64,000 bases of DNA from Sphingopyxis sp. LC81 (GCF_000756375.1 NZ_JNFD01000021.1:372001-436000); one strand, 5' to 3'; positions 42,654-52,552 are shown, counted from the first letter of the stretch. The notes: generated by a model not told the origin, from the sequence alone. Numbers and translations: made by a program.

Positions 42654-43925
42654 TCACGCCGCCTGTTTCGCGCCCTTTTTCGTCAGGCCGAGCTTGCCGA
42701 GCAGCGAGCCGCCCGATTTGCTCTTTGCGGCGACAATCTGCGCTTCCTCGGCTTCGACATCGGCGCCGTCGAGGATGATGCGCATCAGGTTGCTCCACAC
42801 CAGCGCCGACTTGGTGCCCTTGCAGGTTTCGGCATAGGATTTGCCGAGCTTTGCCGATTGGGCGACCAGCTTCGGGTCGAACGGAATGACGATGTCGATC
42901 GGTCGTTCGATCGACGATTCGAATTCCTTACGCGACAGCTCGCCGATGGCGTTCTGAAACTTGTTCGCGACGAGTATGACGCGCGCGCCCGGGATGTTCT
43001 GCTTGAACCAGGACAGAAGGCGGATCGTGTCGCGCGCCGCGGCGAGCGTCACGTCGCTGACGAGCAGGATCGTACCCGCTTCCGACACGAGGTGCGGGAA
43101 AGGGATCAGCACCTGGCGCGGGATGTCGACGATCGTCATCTCGAAGGCGGCGCGCAGTTCTTCTTCCAGCTGGAAAAAGGCCGAACCATCGGTCATCACC
43201 GGCTGATGGATCGGCGCTTCGGCCGATAGCAGGCTGAGCTTGTCCGACGCCCGCACCATGGCGCGTTCGATGAACAGCCCGTCGATGCGGCTGGGATTAT
43301 CGATGGCGTCGATCAGGCCGCGGCCCGGTTCGAGGTCGAGCGTCAGCGCGCCCGTGCCGAAATGAATGTCGAGATCGAGCAGTGCCGTCTGACGGCCCGC
43401 CTGTTCGCTGATCGCCCAGGCGAGCGAAGTCGCGACCAGCGACGCACCGACGCCGCCGCGTACACCGACAACGCCCATCATGTGATGCGGCTTGTCGTCG
43501 TGCATATCTGCATGCTTCGGCGCCGACAGCATGGCTTGCGCCATGGTGAGCGATTCGCGAACCTGGTCGAGCGACAGCGGCTTCAGCAGATAATCCTGGA
43601 TGCCGCTGGACAGAAGGTCGCGGTACAGGCGAACATCGTTCACCTGGCCCGCGGCGATCACGACCGTGCCCGGCTCGCAGACTTCGGCCAGCGCGTTGAT
43701 GTCGTTGATCGGATCGCCCGATTCCGACATATCGACGAACAGGATGTTCGGGCTGGCGGAGACCGACAACGACTGCACCGCGTTGCGCAGGCCACCCTTG
43801 TTACATTTTTCGATCGGCCAGCCCATGTCGTTGACCGCAGCGCGGATCAGATCCAGCGTATCGTCGTCGCAGACGAAGGCGTTGAAGGGATCACGCGCGC
43901 CTGCTGATTTGAAAGGAGCGTTCAC
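42654..43925 (-). CDS. cpaE: Pilus assembly protein CpaE (MinD-like ATPase)
   Basis: A 423-residue protein from GTG 43925, whose GTGA overlaps the cpaD stop; GGAGGCGG sits upstream. Residues about 10-130 form a degenerate receiver-like domain (ILFVDMSESGDPIND, LKPLSLDQVRESL). Residues about 145-400 are a MinD/ParA-type ATPase with the deviant Walker A GVRGGVGASLVATSLA and DLDIHFGTGAL. CpaE positions the pilus machinery at the pole in Caulobacter. A longer open frame running back through cpaD was rejected. Confidence 0.93.
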   Translation of the reverse strand: MNAPFKSAGARDPFNAFVCDDDTLDLIRAAVNDMGWPIEKCNKGGLRNAVQSLSVSASPNILFVDMSESGDPINDINALAEVCEPGTVVIAAGQVNDVRLYRDLLSSGIQDYLLKPLSLDQVRESLTMAQAMLSAPKHADMHDDKPHHMMGVVGVRGGVGASLVATSLAWAISEQAGRQTALLDLDIHFGTGALTLDLEPGRGLIDAIDNPSRIDGLFIERAMVRASDKLSLLSAEAPIHQPVMTDGSAFFQLEEELRAAFEMTIVDIPRQVLIPFPHLVSEAGTILLVSDVTLAAARDTIRLLSWFKQNIPGARVILVANKFQNAIGELSRKEFESSIERPIDIVIPFDPKLVAQSAKLGKSYAETCKGTKSALVWSNLMRIILDGADVEAEEAQIVAAKSKSGGSLLGKLGLTKKGAKQAA

Positions 43926-44563
43926 TTGCCGCCTCCGCTGGTAGGTGCCTTGGTCAGTTCGCCTGCACCGGTTTGGGGTTTGGTACGATAGGTCTGGATC
44001 GCGCGCGTTGCCGCCGTCGGATCGCTGCCCGTGTTGCTGGCGCCCTTGATCAGGTCGTTCGGGTCGGCGACCATCGACGCGAGATTGCTGTTGGTCGCGC
44101 AGCCATAGTTCGACGATGTCGAGTTGGTCGGGTTGATCGACGATTTGCTGTCCCAGTTGGGGCAGCCGGGCACGGATGCCGTCGCCCGCGTCACGACGAC
44201 GCGCAGATGGTCCTGCGGCACCGCGCCGGTCGTTACCGGGACGTCCCTGCTGAGCAGCAGCCCGCGGCGTTCGACCATCGACCGGACGGTCGCCAGTGCT
44301 GAGCCGGCGCCATAGGCCGATGGATCCTCGATCGCGACGCGGTCGCCATAACGAACCCCCATCGAATCGAGCCAGCCTTGCAGGCGGCCCTGTTCGCTGG
44401 GCGGCAGTTCGCCATTCGAAGCGGCAACATCGAATTGATAGATGGCGTTGCGCACGACAGGCTGGTGGACCGAATCGAGGCTGCGATTGCTGACCGCCGC
44501 GCCGGTGCAGCCGGTGAGCGACGTGGCCAGAGCCAGGACCGTCCAAGTTGCGATTTTTTTCAT
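43922..44563 (-). CDS. cpaD: Pilus assembly lipoprotein CpaD
   Basis: A 213-residue lipoprotein from ATG 44563 with CAGGAG seven bases upstream (GTG 44566 is adjacent in frame). The lipobox is SLTGC at about residue 18. A C-terminal pair NYGCATNSNLASMVADPNDL is the CpaD hallmark. It supports outer-membrane secretin assembly. It lies 25 bases after cpaC. Confidence 0.92.
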   Translation of the reverse strand: MKKIATWTVLALATSLTGCTGAAVSNRSLDSVHQPVVRNAIYQFDVAASNGELPPSEQGRLQGWLDSMGVRYGDRVAIEDPSAYGAGSALATVRSMVERRGLLLSRDVPVTTGAVPQDHLRVVVTRATASVPGCPNWDSKSSINPTNSTSSNYGCATNSNLASMVADPNDLIKGASNTGSDPTAATRAIQTYRTKPQTGAGELTKAPTSGGGK

Positions 44564-44588
44564 CACTTTGCTCCTGAAATCCAGCGCG

Positions 44589-46151
44589 TCACTTGATGCT
44601 GAAGCCGGGCGACGCGTCGCCGGTGCCCCGCGGGCGATCGGCGTCGCCGACCGAGGTGTCGAGCCGCGGTTTCGGCCGGTCCCCGCCCGTCACGCCGTTG
44701 CTCGTCTGGTTGAGCAGAATCCGCTGCAGGTCGTCGGAATCCTGAAAGGCGTCGGTGGGCAGTTTGATGTCGTTCGCCGACACCGGCTGGACCAGATAGG
44801 GGGTCACGACGATGACGAGTTCGGTTTCGCCGCGGCGGAAGCTGTCCGATTTGAACAGCATGCCGAGCAGCGGAACGTCGCCGAGGCCGGGCATCTTGTC
44901 GATCGCGCCGATCGAACGATTGTTCATCAACCCGGCGATCATAAAGCTTTCGCCCGAGCCGAGCTCGACCGTCGTTTCAGCGCGGCGGATCGTCAACGCG
45001 GGAACCTGGAACCCCTGCATCACGATCGCGCCTTCGGTCGACAGTTCGGATACTTCGGGGCGAACGCGCAGGCTGATCCGGCCATTCGACAGCACGGTCG
45101 GCGTGTAGGCTAGGCTGACGCCATATTTGCGATATTCGATCGTCGTACCGGCAAAGTTGCCGGGGACCGGAACCGGGAACTCGCCGCCGGCAAGGAAGTC
45201 GGCGGTTTCGCCGGAAATGGCGGTCAAATTGGGCTGCGCCAGCGTTGCGACCAGACCCGACCGCTCGCCGATGTCGAGCGAAGCCATCAAGTCGAGCCCG
45301 AACAGGCGGCCGGCACCGGCTAGGCTCCGCTTGCCGGCGGGCGTGTCGAACCGGTAACTGGTGCCCAGCGTTGTTTGGCCGGGGGGAAGCGGCAGACCGG
45401 TGGAAGGATCGTAAGGCCGCGCGACCGGGCTTCCCGGGAAAATCGCGGTCGGGGCAGGGATGCTGGTGATCTCACCCGCGCTGCGGCCGCTGAACACGCC
45501 GCCGAGGAAGCCGTTGCCCAGCGGACCATCGGTATCGCGCGTCAGCAGGTTGCCGCTGATTTCCTTGACCAGCGAGCGGTTTACCTCGGCGATGCGGACC
45601 TGCAGGTTGACTTGCAGCGGCGTGGCCGTGCGAAGGCGCGACAAGACCTTGGTCGGCTCGCCGACGAACGCCTGGACGAGCCGTTCGGCTTCGGCGGCAT
45701 CGTCGGGCGACTGGACCGTGCCGGTGAGCAGCACGAAGCCGTTCATCGTGTTTGCCGAAATGCTGGCATCGGGCATGGCGAGCGACAGCATCTGGTCGAT
45801 CGTCTCTATATTGTTGCCAACGCGGGCGACGGTCGAGAAAACGACCCGGCCGCTGGCGTCGGTGGCATAGATGCTGGTTTCGCCGGGCTTCTTGCCAAAG
45901 ATATAGAGCTGGCGTCCCGAACGCACCTGGACGTCGGCGACTTGGTCATTGGCGACAAAGACGTCGGACATGGAGGCCGGAAGGCTGACCAGGCGGCCAC
46001 GGCCCACCGACAGTTCGATGCTGCTGCTGGCATTCTGGACGGCCTGGGCGATAGCGGGCGCCGAAGGTGCCGCTGCCAGCGTGGCTGCCAACAGGCCGAT
46101 GGCCAGGGTGCGGGCCAGAGCCGCCGCCTTGAATTTGGCTGTGCTGTTCAT
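44589..46151 (-). CDS. cpaC: Outer-membrane secretin CpaC/RcpA
   Basis: A 520-residue secretin from ATG 46151, one base after the cpaB stop. It has a signal peptide ending APAIAQA, the N-terminal domain SIELSVGRGRLVSLPASMSDVFVA with a BON-like part (about 115-170), and the secretin core with VPVPGNFAGTTIEYRKYGV and the closing signature FRRGETELVIVVTPYLVQPV. It makes the gated outer-membrane channel through which the pilus passes. Confidence 0.95.
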   Translation of the reverse strand: MNSTAKFKAAALARTLAIGLLAATLAAAPSAPAIAQAVQNASSSIELSVGRGRLVSLPASMSDVFVANDQVADVQVRSGRQLYIFGKKPGETSIYATDASGRVVFSTVARVGNNIETIDQMLSLAMPDASISANTMNGFVLLTGTVQSPDDAAEAERLVQAFVGEPTKVLSRLRTATPLQVNLQVRIAEVNRSLVKEISGNLLTRDTDGPLGNGFLGGVFSGRSAGEITSIPAPTAIFPGSPVARPYDPSTGLPLPPGQTTLGTSYRFDTPAGKRSLAGAGRLFGLDLMASLDIGERSGLVATLAQPNLTAISGETADFLAGGEFPVPVPGNFAGTTIEYRKYGVSLAYTPTVLSNGRISLRVRPEVSELSTEGAIVMQGFQVPALTIRRAETTVELGSGESFMIAGLMNNRSIGAIDKMPGLGDVPLLGMLFKSDSFRRGETELVIVVTPYLVQPVSANDIKLPTDAFQDSDDLQRILLNQTSNGVTGGDRPKPRLDTSVGDADRPRGTGDASPGFSIK

Positions 46152-46152
46152 C

Positions 46153-47190
46153 TTACTTACCCCCAACCGGAACTTCGGTCATCTTGTCGCCGCGAGTCAC
46201 GCGCACGACCGGACCGGTCGGAACGGACACAGCGCCCCCATTAGACGGCATGAAGCCGCCGCCATTCGTCGCCGCCTGCGGCGCCCGCGAGGAGTTCACG
46301 CGGCCGCGCACCGGGATCCAGAAGCGCGACACGTCGCCGCCCGTGGTCACTGTCGAGCGGCTGGCAACCGGACGTGCGGCGGCTTCGGCCAGCATCCTTT
46401 TTTCCGCCACGGAGCCGCCCTTGGCCGGCACATTGATGTCGCCAGACGCGATGGCCGCATCGAGTTCGCCAGCGCTTTCGGCCAGCGGACGCAGTGCGAG
46501 CGACAATTTGCCCATGTCCTGCGCGACGGCGATCTTCTCGGCGATTTCCGGCGTGGCTTCCAGCGTCACCGAGCCGAAGGTGCGAACCGGGGTCTTTCCG
46601 GTTTCATCCTCGGCATCATAACGCTGGTCGGTCGCCAATATGCGGACATTGCGAACGATCGTCTCGGCCGTGAATATCTGCTTGTCGGGAAAGCTGCTGC
46701 CTTCCTCGACCGAGATAGTCTGGGCCAGCACCACATCGACGCGGTCGCCAGGAAAGACGAAACCGGCGACGCCTTGCTCCTGAGACACCTTCACCGTGAC
46801 GGCACGCATGCCCGGGCCAAGCGCCGCGGCGAGGAAGCCGCGATCGTCGGGATGGACCAGCGCGCCCTGCGTCAGCGGCTGACCCGCGGTGATCGGATAG
46901 CGCACGACGGTGCCAACCAACGTGTTCACGTCGGTCTTGTCCTTCATGAAATAGGCCTTTTCGACCAATTCCTTTGGCCAGGGCTGGAAGCGGAAGCTAT
47001 CCGGGCCGACAATCGTACCGACGGGCAGCTGCCGCGTCGCGACAAGGATCATCGGACCGGTAATGTCCGGCGCCGCGGCGGCGCGCGCTTGCGGAGTGGC
47101 AGCTCCGCGCATCATCTGGTTGACCCCGAACGCTGCGCTGATGGCAATCACCAACGCGCCGACGATCAGCATAATCTTTCGCGTATCCAT
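46153..47190 (-). CDS. cpaB: Pilus assembly protein CpaB/RcpC
   Basis: A 345-residue protein from ATG 47190; the GGAGGG site is 12 bases away, rather far. It has an N-terminal membrane anchor (residues 5-25), a SAF domain (VATRQLPVGTIVGPDSF, about 45-110) and the RcpC domain with VSQEQGVAGFVFPGDRVDVVL. It is periplasmic and thought to link secretin and cell wall. Confidence 0.94.
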   Translation of the reverse strand: MDTRKIMLIVGALVIAISAAFGVNQMMRGAATPQARAAAAPDITGPMILVATRQLPVGTIVGPDSFRFQPWPKELVEKAYFMKDKTDVNTLVGTVVRYPITAGQPLTQGALVHPDDRGFLAAALGPGMRAVTVKVSQEQGVAGFVFPGDRVDVVLAQTISVEEGSSFPDKQIFTAETIVRNVRILATDQRYDAEDETGKTPVRTFGSVTLEATPEIAEKIAVAQDMGKLSLALRPLAESAGELDAAIASGDINVPAKGGSVAEKRMLAEAAARPVASRSTVTTGGDVSRFWIPVRGRVNSSRAPQAATNGGGFMPSNGGAVSVPTGPVVRVTRGDKMTEVPVGGK

Positions 47191-47244
47191 GACGATTTGT
47201 CGCCCTCCTGCACCCACCAGAGACGGTCGTGCTTTTCCCTCAGG

Positions 47245-47727
47245 TCATCCGATAACCTGAAACTGGTTAAGATATTGTTGGTGAAGCGCCCAAAGGCCCG
47301 CAGCCGCGATGGCAACCCCATAGGGAACCTCGACCGGCTTGTCCGAAGGGCGCAATTTCATATGGATAAGCATCGCGGCCGACAGGATGCCGCCCCCGAT
47401 CGCCATGACCATCAGGGTCGGCATGAACAGCGGAAGCGGGATCCACAGCATCACCGCGCCGATCATTTTGACATCGCCGCCGCCCATCGCGCCGATCGCG
47501 AACAGGCCGGCAAAGACGAGAAAGACCGCGAAGGCGGCGCCGAGCTGAAGCGGCACGTCGGGCCAGAGCGCGAGACCGCTCGCGATCCAGAAGGGAATAG
47601 CGAGCAGCGCCATCGCGGCGTTGAGCTCGTTGGAGATGGTGCGCGACCGGATGTCGCTGATTGCCGCGGCAATCATCAACAGGCCGAGTATGGCCATCAG
47701 GCCGAGCGCGATTGTGCCGTTTTCCAT
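47245..47727 (-). CDS. cpaA: Prepilin peptidase CpaA/TadV
   Basis: A 160-residue integral membrane aspartyl protease from ATG 47727 with AGGAG upstream. The two catalytic aspartates sit in AAISDIRSRTI and in GAMGGGDVKMIGA. It is the short form without the methylase domain, as usual for Tad systems, and cleaves prepilin and TadE-type pseudopilin leaders. It is the first gene of the operon seen here; a flp/pilA pilin gene would be expected just upstream but is not there. Confidence 0.95.
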   Translation of the reverse strand: MENGTIALGLMAILGLLMIAAAISDIRSRTISNELNAAMALLAIPFWIASGLALWPDVPLQLGAAFAVFLVFAGLFAIGAMGGGDVKMIGAVMLWIPLPLFMPTLMVMAIGGGILSAAMLIHMKLRPSDKPVEVPYGVAIAAAGLWALHQQYLNQFQVIG

Positions 47728-47823
47728 CGGCTTTCTCCTACGCAACATGGCTTACCAAAGAGTAACCATGTCGCCGGGGACGCTGCGGCTTGCATTCCGC
47801 GGGCCAACCGATATGCGGCGGGC

Positions 47824-48954
47824 ATGACCGACGCGCCACCTTCCGCCACCGATGTGCTGATTGTCGGCGCCGGGATCGCCGGTGCAAGCCTGGCGGCGGC
47901 ACTGGCCCCCTGGCGCCGCGTCCTGCTGGCCGAGGCCGAGGATGCCCCCGGCTATCACGCGACGGGCCGGTCAGCCGCCTTTTGGCACGAAAGCTATGGC
48001 GGGGTCGGGGTGCAGCCCCTGACCCACGCATCGTTCGAGGCGTTGAACAACCCGCCGCCCGAATTCTCCGATCATGGCTTCCTGTCGCCGCGCGGGGCAT
48101 TGACGCTGGGCCAGCGGTCCGAAGCTGCGGCGGTTGATGCCTTCGCCGCCGAGTTCGCGGCCCAAGGCGTCGATGTCGAGCGCATGTCGGGTGCGCCGGT
48201 TGCCCGCATGATTCCGGGCCTTCGCCCGGAATGGAGTGAAGCCGCCTATGAAGCGGCGTGCCGCGACATCGATGTCGGCGGCCTGCATGCGGCCTATCTT
48301 CGCGCGGCAAAGCGTGCCGGCGCGACGCTGGTCACGCGCGCGCCGTTGCGGCGGGCGCGCCGTGTCGCGGGCGGCTGGGACGTCGAACTGGGTGGCGGCC
48401 GGGTCCGCGCCACGCTGATCGTCAACGCCGCCGGGGCATGGGCGGACGAGGTTGCGGCCGCGTGCGGCGTCGCGCCGGTCGGCATCCAGCCCTATCGCCG
48501 CACGGTGATGCAGGTCCGGCTGGGCGTTCCGGTTCCCGCCGACCTGCCGCTCGTCATCCACGTCGGCGGCGAATTTTATTTCAAAGGTCAGAGCGAGGGG
48601 CGCGTCTGGCTGACCCCCCACGACGAGACGCCGACCGCACCGCACGACGCGGCGCCCGAAGAACTCGACGTCGCGCTCGCGATCGACCGGATGCAGTCGG
48701 TGGTCGACTGGCCGGTCGTTGCGGTCGAGCGCAAATGGGCAGGACTGCGCAGCTTCGCGCCCGATCGTATCCCGGTATTCGGCGCCGATCGGTACGAGCG
48801 CGCCTTCATCTGGTGCGCGGGGCAGGGCGGTTTCGGCATCCAGACGTCGCCGGCGATCGCCGCCTTGCTTGCGGCCGAGCTTGGCGCCCCGCCGCCCGGG
48901 GGAGCCATCGGTCGCGTCGATCCGACGCCCTTCACACCATCGCGCTTTGCCTGA
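47824..48954 (+). CDS. FAD-dependent D-amino acid oxidase-family oxidoreductase
   Basis: A 376-residue flavoprotein starting at ATG 47824, with only a weak GGCGGG upstream. The N-terminal dinucleotide fold is DVLIVGAGIAGASLAAALA, followed by a DAO/GlpD-type arrangement (GYHATGRSAAFWHESYGG) and the C-terminal CAGQGGFGIQTSPAIAALLA. Related sphingomonad proteins are annotated as FAD-binding oxidoreductases acting on amino or hydroxy acids; the substrate is unknown. It is divergent from cpaA. Confidence 0.85.
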   Translation: MTDAPPSATDVLIVGAGIAGASLAAALAPWRRVLLAEAEDAPGYHATGRSAAFWHESYGGVGVQPLTHASFEALNNPPPEFSDHGFLSPRGALTLGQRSEAAAVDAFAAEFAAQGVDVERMSGAPVARMIPGLRPEWSEAAYEAACRDIDVGGLHAAYLRAAKRAGATLVTRAPLRRARRVAGGWDVELGGGRVRATLIVNAAGAWADEVAAACGVAPVGIQPYRRTVMQVRLGVPVPADLPLVIHVGGEFYFKGQSEGRVWLTPHDETPTAPHDAAPEELDVALAIDRMQSVVDWPVVAVERKWAGLRSFAPDRIPVFGADRYERAFIWCAGQGGFGIQTSPAIAALLAAELGAPPPGGAIGRVDPTPFTPSRFA

Positions 48955-49044
48955 ACCCATCTGACCGCTTGCGCGGCGAAACGACCGCATTAACATGGGC
49001 TTGGCTGTGCCACCCCCGGCACGGCCCGACCTGTGGAGGATGGC

Positions 49045-49221
49045 ATGGCCCATTATTTCGAGATCAAGAAGAACAAGGCCGGCGAATTTGTCGCCTATTT
49101 CAAATATAATAGCGAACCCATCTTCTGGACCGAGGGCTATAGCAGCAAGGCCTCCGCACAGAATGCCATCGACTCGATCCTGAAGAACGGCCCGGGCGCC
49201 GAAGTCCGCGAAACCGAATGA
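49045..49221 (+). CDS. DUF1508/YegP-like small protein
   Basis: A 58-residue protein from ATG 49045 with GTGGAGG directly upstream. A single YegP repeat is present (MAHYFEIKKNKAGEFVAYFK, then SKASAQNAIDSILKNGPGA). YegP-type proteins usually have two repeats of about 50 residues; single-repeat forms are common in alphaproteobacteria. The function is not established. It is convergent with rnhA, with only three bases between stops. Confidence 0.9.
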   Translation: MAHYFEIKKNKAGEFVAYFKYNSEPIFWTEGYSSKASAQNAIDSILKNGPGAEVRETE

Positions 49222-49224
49222 TAT

Positions 49225-49698
49225 TTAGCGCGCGGGTGCCCTGCGCGCCCGCGCGACTTCGAGGGCTGCGTCGCTAGCCAGCTGATCGGCCAGTTCATTG
49301 TCGCCGTGCCCCGCGTGGCCCTTGACCCAGATCCACTCGACCTTGTGCCGCGCATTTTCCTTGACCAAGCGCTGCCACAGGTCGGCATTGGCGACCGGCT
49401 TTTTCGCCGCGGTTTTCCAGCCGTTCTTCTGCCAGCCGAAAATCCATTTGGTGATGCCGTCGCGGACATAGACGCTGTCGGTCGACAGCTCGACGTTGCA
49501 GCTGCGCTTGAGCGCCGCGAGCGCTTCAATCGCGGCCATCAATTCCATGCGGTTGTTCGTCGTGTCGGGTTCGCCCCCCGACAGCTTTTTCACGACGTCT
49601 CCCCAGCGCAGCACGGCGCCCCAGCCGCCGGGGCCGGGGTTGCCCTTGCACGCGCCGTCGGTTGCGACGATCACGGTCTTGCCGGTGCTTTCGTTCAT
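49225..49698 (-). CDS. rnhA: Ribonuclease HI
   Basis: A 157-residue nuclease. The catalytic DEDD set is visible: [36 protein letters not shown] and [12 protein letters not shown]. It degrades RNA in RNA-DNA hybrids in the cytosol. It overlaps thrB by 4 bases (ATGA), so the two are coupled in the leftward ispH-thrB-rnhA operon. Confidence 0.97.
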   Translation of the reverse strand: MNESTGKTVIVATDGACKGNPGPGGWGAVLRWGDVVKKLSGGEPDTTNNRMELMAAIEALAALKRSCNVELSTDSVYVRDGITKWIFGWQKNGWKTAAKKPVANADLWQRLVKENARHKVEWIWVKGHAGHGDNELADQLASDAALEVARARRAPAR

Positions 49699-50657
49699 CC
49701 GACGGCGAACAGGCTGGCGGCGTCAGGAGCGCTATAGCGCTGCAAGCGGGCGAGGAAGGGCGACGGGTCCTTACGCGTGACGAGCGCGTCGGCGGGCGTA
49801 TGCACCCAGTCGTGCGCGCGCGTCAGCAGGAAGCGCAGCGATGCGCCGCGCGCCAGCAGCGGCAACGCAGCGACTTCGGCGTCCGACAGCGTGATTTCGC
49901 GCGCATAGCCGCGCATCAGCGCCTCGGCGCGCGCGGGATCGCATTGCTTTCCATCGGCGGAAAAGGCCCAGGATGCGTGCGTGATGACGAGGTCGTAAGC
50001 GCGGAAATCGCTCGCGGCGAAATAGAAGTCGATAAGGCCGGTAACCCGGTCGCCGAGCATCAGCACATTGTCGGGAAACAGGTCGGCGTGGATGACATGC
50101 GCGGGCAGGTCGCTCGGCCAATGGGCGTCGAGATATGCCAGTTCGGCGTCGACGACCGACTGCAGCCCCGGCAACACCACATCGAGGTCGCCGGTCGCTT
50201 CGGCAACGCTACGCCAATGCGCGTGACCCATGCTGTTTTCGCGCGCACCCGCATAGTCTTCGAGCGCGCGGTGCATCGCGCCGAGCGCGGCGCCCGCCGC
50301 TTCGCACTGGGCCGGGGTCGGCTGGGTCAGCGAAATCCCGGGCAGGAACTGGATGACGCACGCCGCACGGCCCGAGATTTGCTGGATCGCGACGCCGCTT
50401 CGATCGCGGATCATCGCCGGGACCGGACAGTTCTGGCTGGCGAGATGGTTCAGCAGGTCGACGAAGAAGGGCAGGTCGCCCTCGCTCACCCGCTTTTCAT
50501 AAAGCGTCAGGATGAAGCGCCCGCCCGTCGTTTCGAGCAGGAAATTGCTGTTCTCGACGCCCTCGGCAATGCCCTTGCACGACACGACGGTGCCGATGTC
50601 GTATCGGGCGACGAGGGCGGCAAGATCGTCGGGCTCGACGTGCGTGTAGACGGCCAT
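49695..50657 (-). CDS. thrB: Homoserine kinase, aminoglycoside phosphotransferase-like (ThrB)
   Basis: A 320-residue kinase of the APH fold, the form of ThrB found in alphaproteobacteria instead of the GHMP enzyme. The active site reads [12 protein letters not shown] followed by GLIDFYFA, with the early [14 protein letters not shown]. It phosphorylates homoserine for threonine synthesis. The stop overlaps the rnhA start, and its own start overlaps the ispH stop by one base (TGATG). Confidence 0.95.
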   Translation of the reverse strand: MAVYTHVEPDDLAALVARYDIGTVVSCKGIAEGVENSNFLLETTGGRFILTLYEKRVSEGDLPFFVDLLNHLASQNCPVPAMIRDRSGVAIQQISGRAACVIQFLPGISLTQPTPAQCEAAGAALGAMHRALEDYAGARENSMGHAHWRSVAEATGDLDVVLPGLQSVVDAELAYLDAHWPSDLPAHVIHADLFPDNVLMLGDRVTGLIDFYFAASDFRAYDLVITHASWAFSADGKQCDPARAEALMRGYAREITLSDAEVAALPLLARGASLRFLLTRAHDWVHTPADALVTRKDPSPFLARLQRYSAPDAASLFAVG

Positions 50658-51637
50658 CAGGCGGCTTCGAGCCCGCGCGGCAGCTTGAACACCATATGCT
50701 CCTCGGCCGTCACCACGACATCCTCAACGATGGGACGAACCGCCGCAACCGCGTCGATTACCTCACGGACCAATGTTTCCGGAGCGCTGGCACCCGCCGT
50801 GATGCCTAGCGTGACGATATCCGCCAGCCACGCCGGATCGATGTCGGTCCCGCGCTGGACGAGATGCGCTGGGGTCCCCAGCCGCTCGGCGACCTCGACC
50901 AGGCGCAGACTGTTCGAGCTGTTGGGTGCACCGATCACGATCATGCGGTCACATTGCCCGGCGATCGCTTTCACCGCATCCTGGCGGTTCGAGGTCGCAT
51001 AGCAGATATCCTCGCCGCGCGGGCCCGTGATCGCCGGAAAGCGGTGCTGGAGCGCCGCGATGATGTCGCGTGTGTCGTCGACCGATAGGGTGGTCTGGGT
51101 CAGGAAGGACAGCATATCGGGATCGGGCGGCGACAGCGCCGCGACGTCGTCGACCGATTCGACCAGCGTCATCGCGCCTTCGGGAAGCTGGCCCAGCGTT
51201 CCGATGACTTCGGGATGGCCGGCGTGACCGACAAAGACGATATGACGTCCCGTTTCGTGCGCGCGCTCAGCCTGACGGTGCACTTTCGACACCAGCGGGC
51301 AGGTCGCGTCGATATAGTCGAGCCCGCGCATTTCGGCTTTCGCGGGCACCGCCTTGGGCACGCCGTGCGCGCTGAACACCACGGGCACTCCATCGGGAAC
51401 CTGATCGAGCGATTCGACGAAGATCGCGCCCTTTGCCTTCAAGGAGTCGACGACATAGCGATTGTGAACGATTTCATGCCGGACATAGACCGGCGCGCCA
51501 TATTTCTGCAGCGCCAGTTCGACGATGCGGATCGCGCGGTCGACCCCGGCGCAGAAGCCGCGCGGTGCCGCGATCAAAACCTTGAGTTCTGCCGCTTCGC
51601 TGCCTTCAGCTTGCGTCATCGGATGGGGAGCGTTCAT
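50657..51637 (-). CDS. ispH: 4-hydroxy-3-methylbut-2-enyl diphosphate reductase
   Basis: A 326-residue iron-sulfur enzyme, last in the MEP route to isoprenoids. The three cluster cysteines are in [19 protein letters not shown] and [11 protein letters not shown]. It also has [10 protein letters not shown] and VFSAHGVP, plus the C-terminal [13 protein letters not shown]. It is the first gene of the three-gene operon and is divergent from the 51.8-kb lipoprotein gene. Confidence 0.97.
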   Translation of the reverse strand: MNAPHPMTQAEGSEAAELKVLIAAPRGFCAGVDRAIRIVELALQKYGAPVYVRHEIVHNRYVVDSLKAKGAIFVESLDQVPDGVPVVFSAHGVPKAVPAKAEMRGLDYIDATCPLVSKVHRQAERAHETGRHIVFVGHAGHPEVIGTLGQLPEGAMTLVESVDDVAALSPPDPDMLSFLTQTTLSVDDTRDIIAALQHRFPAITGPRGEDICYATSNRQDAVKAIAGQCDRMIVIGAPNSSNSLRLVEVAERLGTPAHLVQRGTDIDPAWLADIVTLGITAGASAPETLVREVIDAVAAVRPIVEDVVVTAEEHMVFKLPRGLEAA

Positions 51638-51811
51638 GATGCGCGCGCTCTAGCGCAGCAAGCCATCCGGGGTAAAGCCGCTTCATCCCCCTTCGCATTC
51701 TTGTTCTCTTTGTTGCGCCGCGTTCATCGCACCGATAAGAAGCGGCGCGCATGAAGCGGGATCAATTGTCCCGACGCCTGTCAAAGCGCCTGTTTGGAAA
51801 GCCCGTTTATC

Positions 51812-52483
51812 ATGATGTCCATTTCGTTTCCGTCCCGTAAGTTCCTGACCGTGCTGTGCGGCACGGCGGCCATGGCGACGGTGGCGGGCTGCGCGAAGGA
51901 CAATGAAATCGACCTCGCCGGCGGTGTCGGCATCACCTCGACGCGCAGCGCCTGTCCGGCAGTGGCCGTTCCGCTGCACACCGGCGACATCACGCTGTTC
52001 GACCCCGCGACGAGCCGCGACGCGCGCGCGGTCGATGTCGTCGCCGCGATCACCAATGTGACGCCGGTATGCAACGACGCCGCGGAAAAGGTTTACCAGC
52101 TCGCGAGCTTCGACGTGGTCGCGACGCGCCGCGATGCCGGACCCGCGCGCACCGTGACCTTGCCCTATTACGCCACCGTCCTGCAGGGCGGCACCGCGGT
52201 TGTCGCCAAGCGGCTTGGCAATGTCGCCGTCACTTTTGCCGAAGGACAGGTGCGCGGCACCGGTCGTGCGCAGGCTTCGGCCTATGTCGATCGCGCTGCG
52301 GCGACACTGCCGGCAGATATCCAGGAACGCATCACCCGCAAACGCAAGGCGGGCGATCAGGACGCCGCGATCGATCCGCTGAGCCTTCCCGAAGTGCGCG
52401 CGGCGGTGCAGCGCGCGAGCTTCGAACTGCTCGTCGGCTTCCAGCTGACGCAGGAACAGCTCGAATATAACGTCCGACGATAG
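51812..52483 (+). CDS. Lipoprotein of unknown function
   Basis: A 223-residue protein starting at ATG 51812 (a second ATG follows at once; a TTG at 51794 is less likely), with GGAAAG about 12 bases upstream. A lipoprotein signal ends ATVAGCAKD (Cys about residue 26). The mature part has NVTPVCNDAAEKVYQLASFDVVA and a C-terminal segment ending LEYNVRR. No known domain is recognised; sphingomonads commonly carry a gene of this type. It is divergent from ispH. Confidence 0.75.
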   Translation: MMSISFPSRKFLTVLCGTAAMATVAGCAKDNEIDLAGGVGITSTRSACPAVAVPLHTGDITLFDPATSRDARAVDVVAAITNVTPVCNDAAEKVYQLASFDVVATRRDAGPARTVTLPYYATVLQGGTAVVAKRLGNVAVTFAEGQVRGTGRAQASAYVDRAAATLPADIQERITRKRKAGDQDAAIDPLSLPEVRAAVQRASFELLVGFQLTQEQLEYNVRR

Positions 52484-52519
52484 AACCGCGGCGGCGCTGC
52501 GGCGCCGTTCGCATTTTCA

Positions 52520-52552
52520 CGCCCCGCGCGCCGATCGGCGACGCGGGGCTTT
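52520..52552 (+). terminator. Terminator after lipoprotein gene
   Basis: GCCCCGCG (52520-52527) and CGCGGGGC (52541-52548) pair in an 8-bp stem, with a smaller CGCCGATCGGCG palindrome inside, and four T follow (52549-52552). It is about 37 bases past the lipoprotein stop. Confidence 0.6.

Noticed and set aside
42654..44546. A 630-codon version of cpaE extending through cpaD
   Set aside because: The CpaD lipoprotein is clear in the other frame and GTG 43925 with its ribosome site gives a normal-length CpaE.
45949..48954. A 1001-codon open frame on the plus strand crossing cpaC, cpaB and cpaA
   Set aside because: Only its last 376 codons (from 47824) are a real FAD enzyme; the rest is antisense to clear pilus genes.
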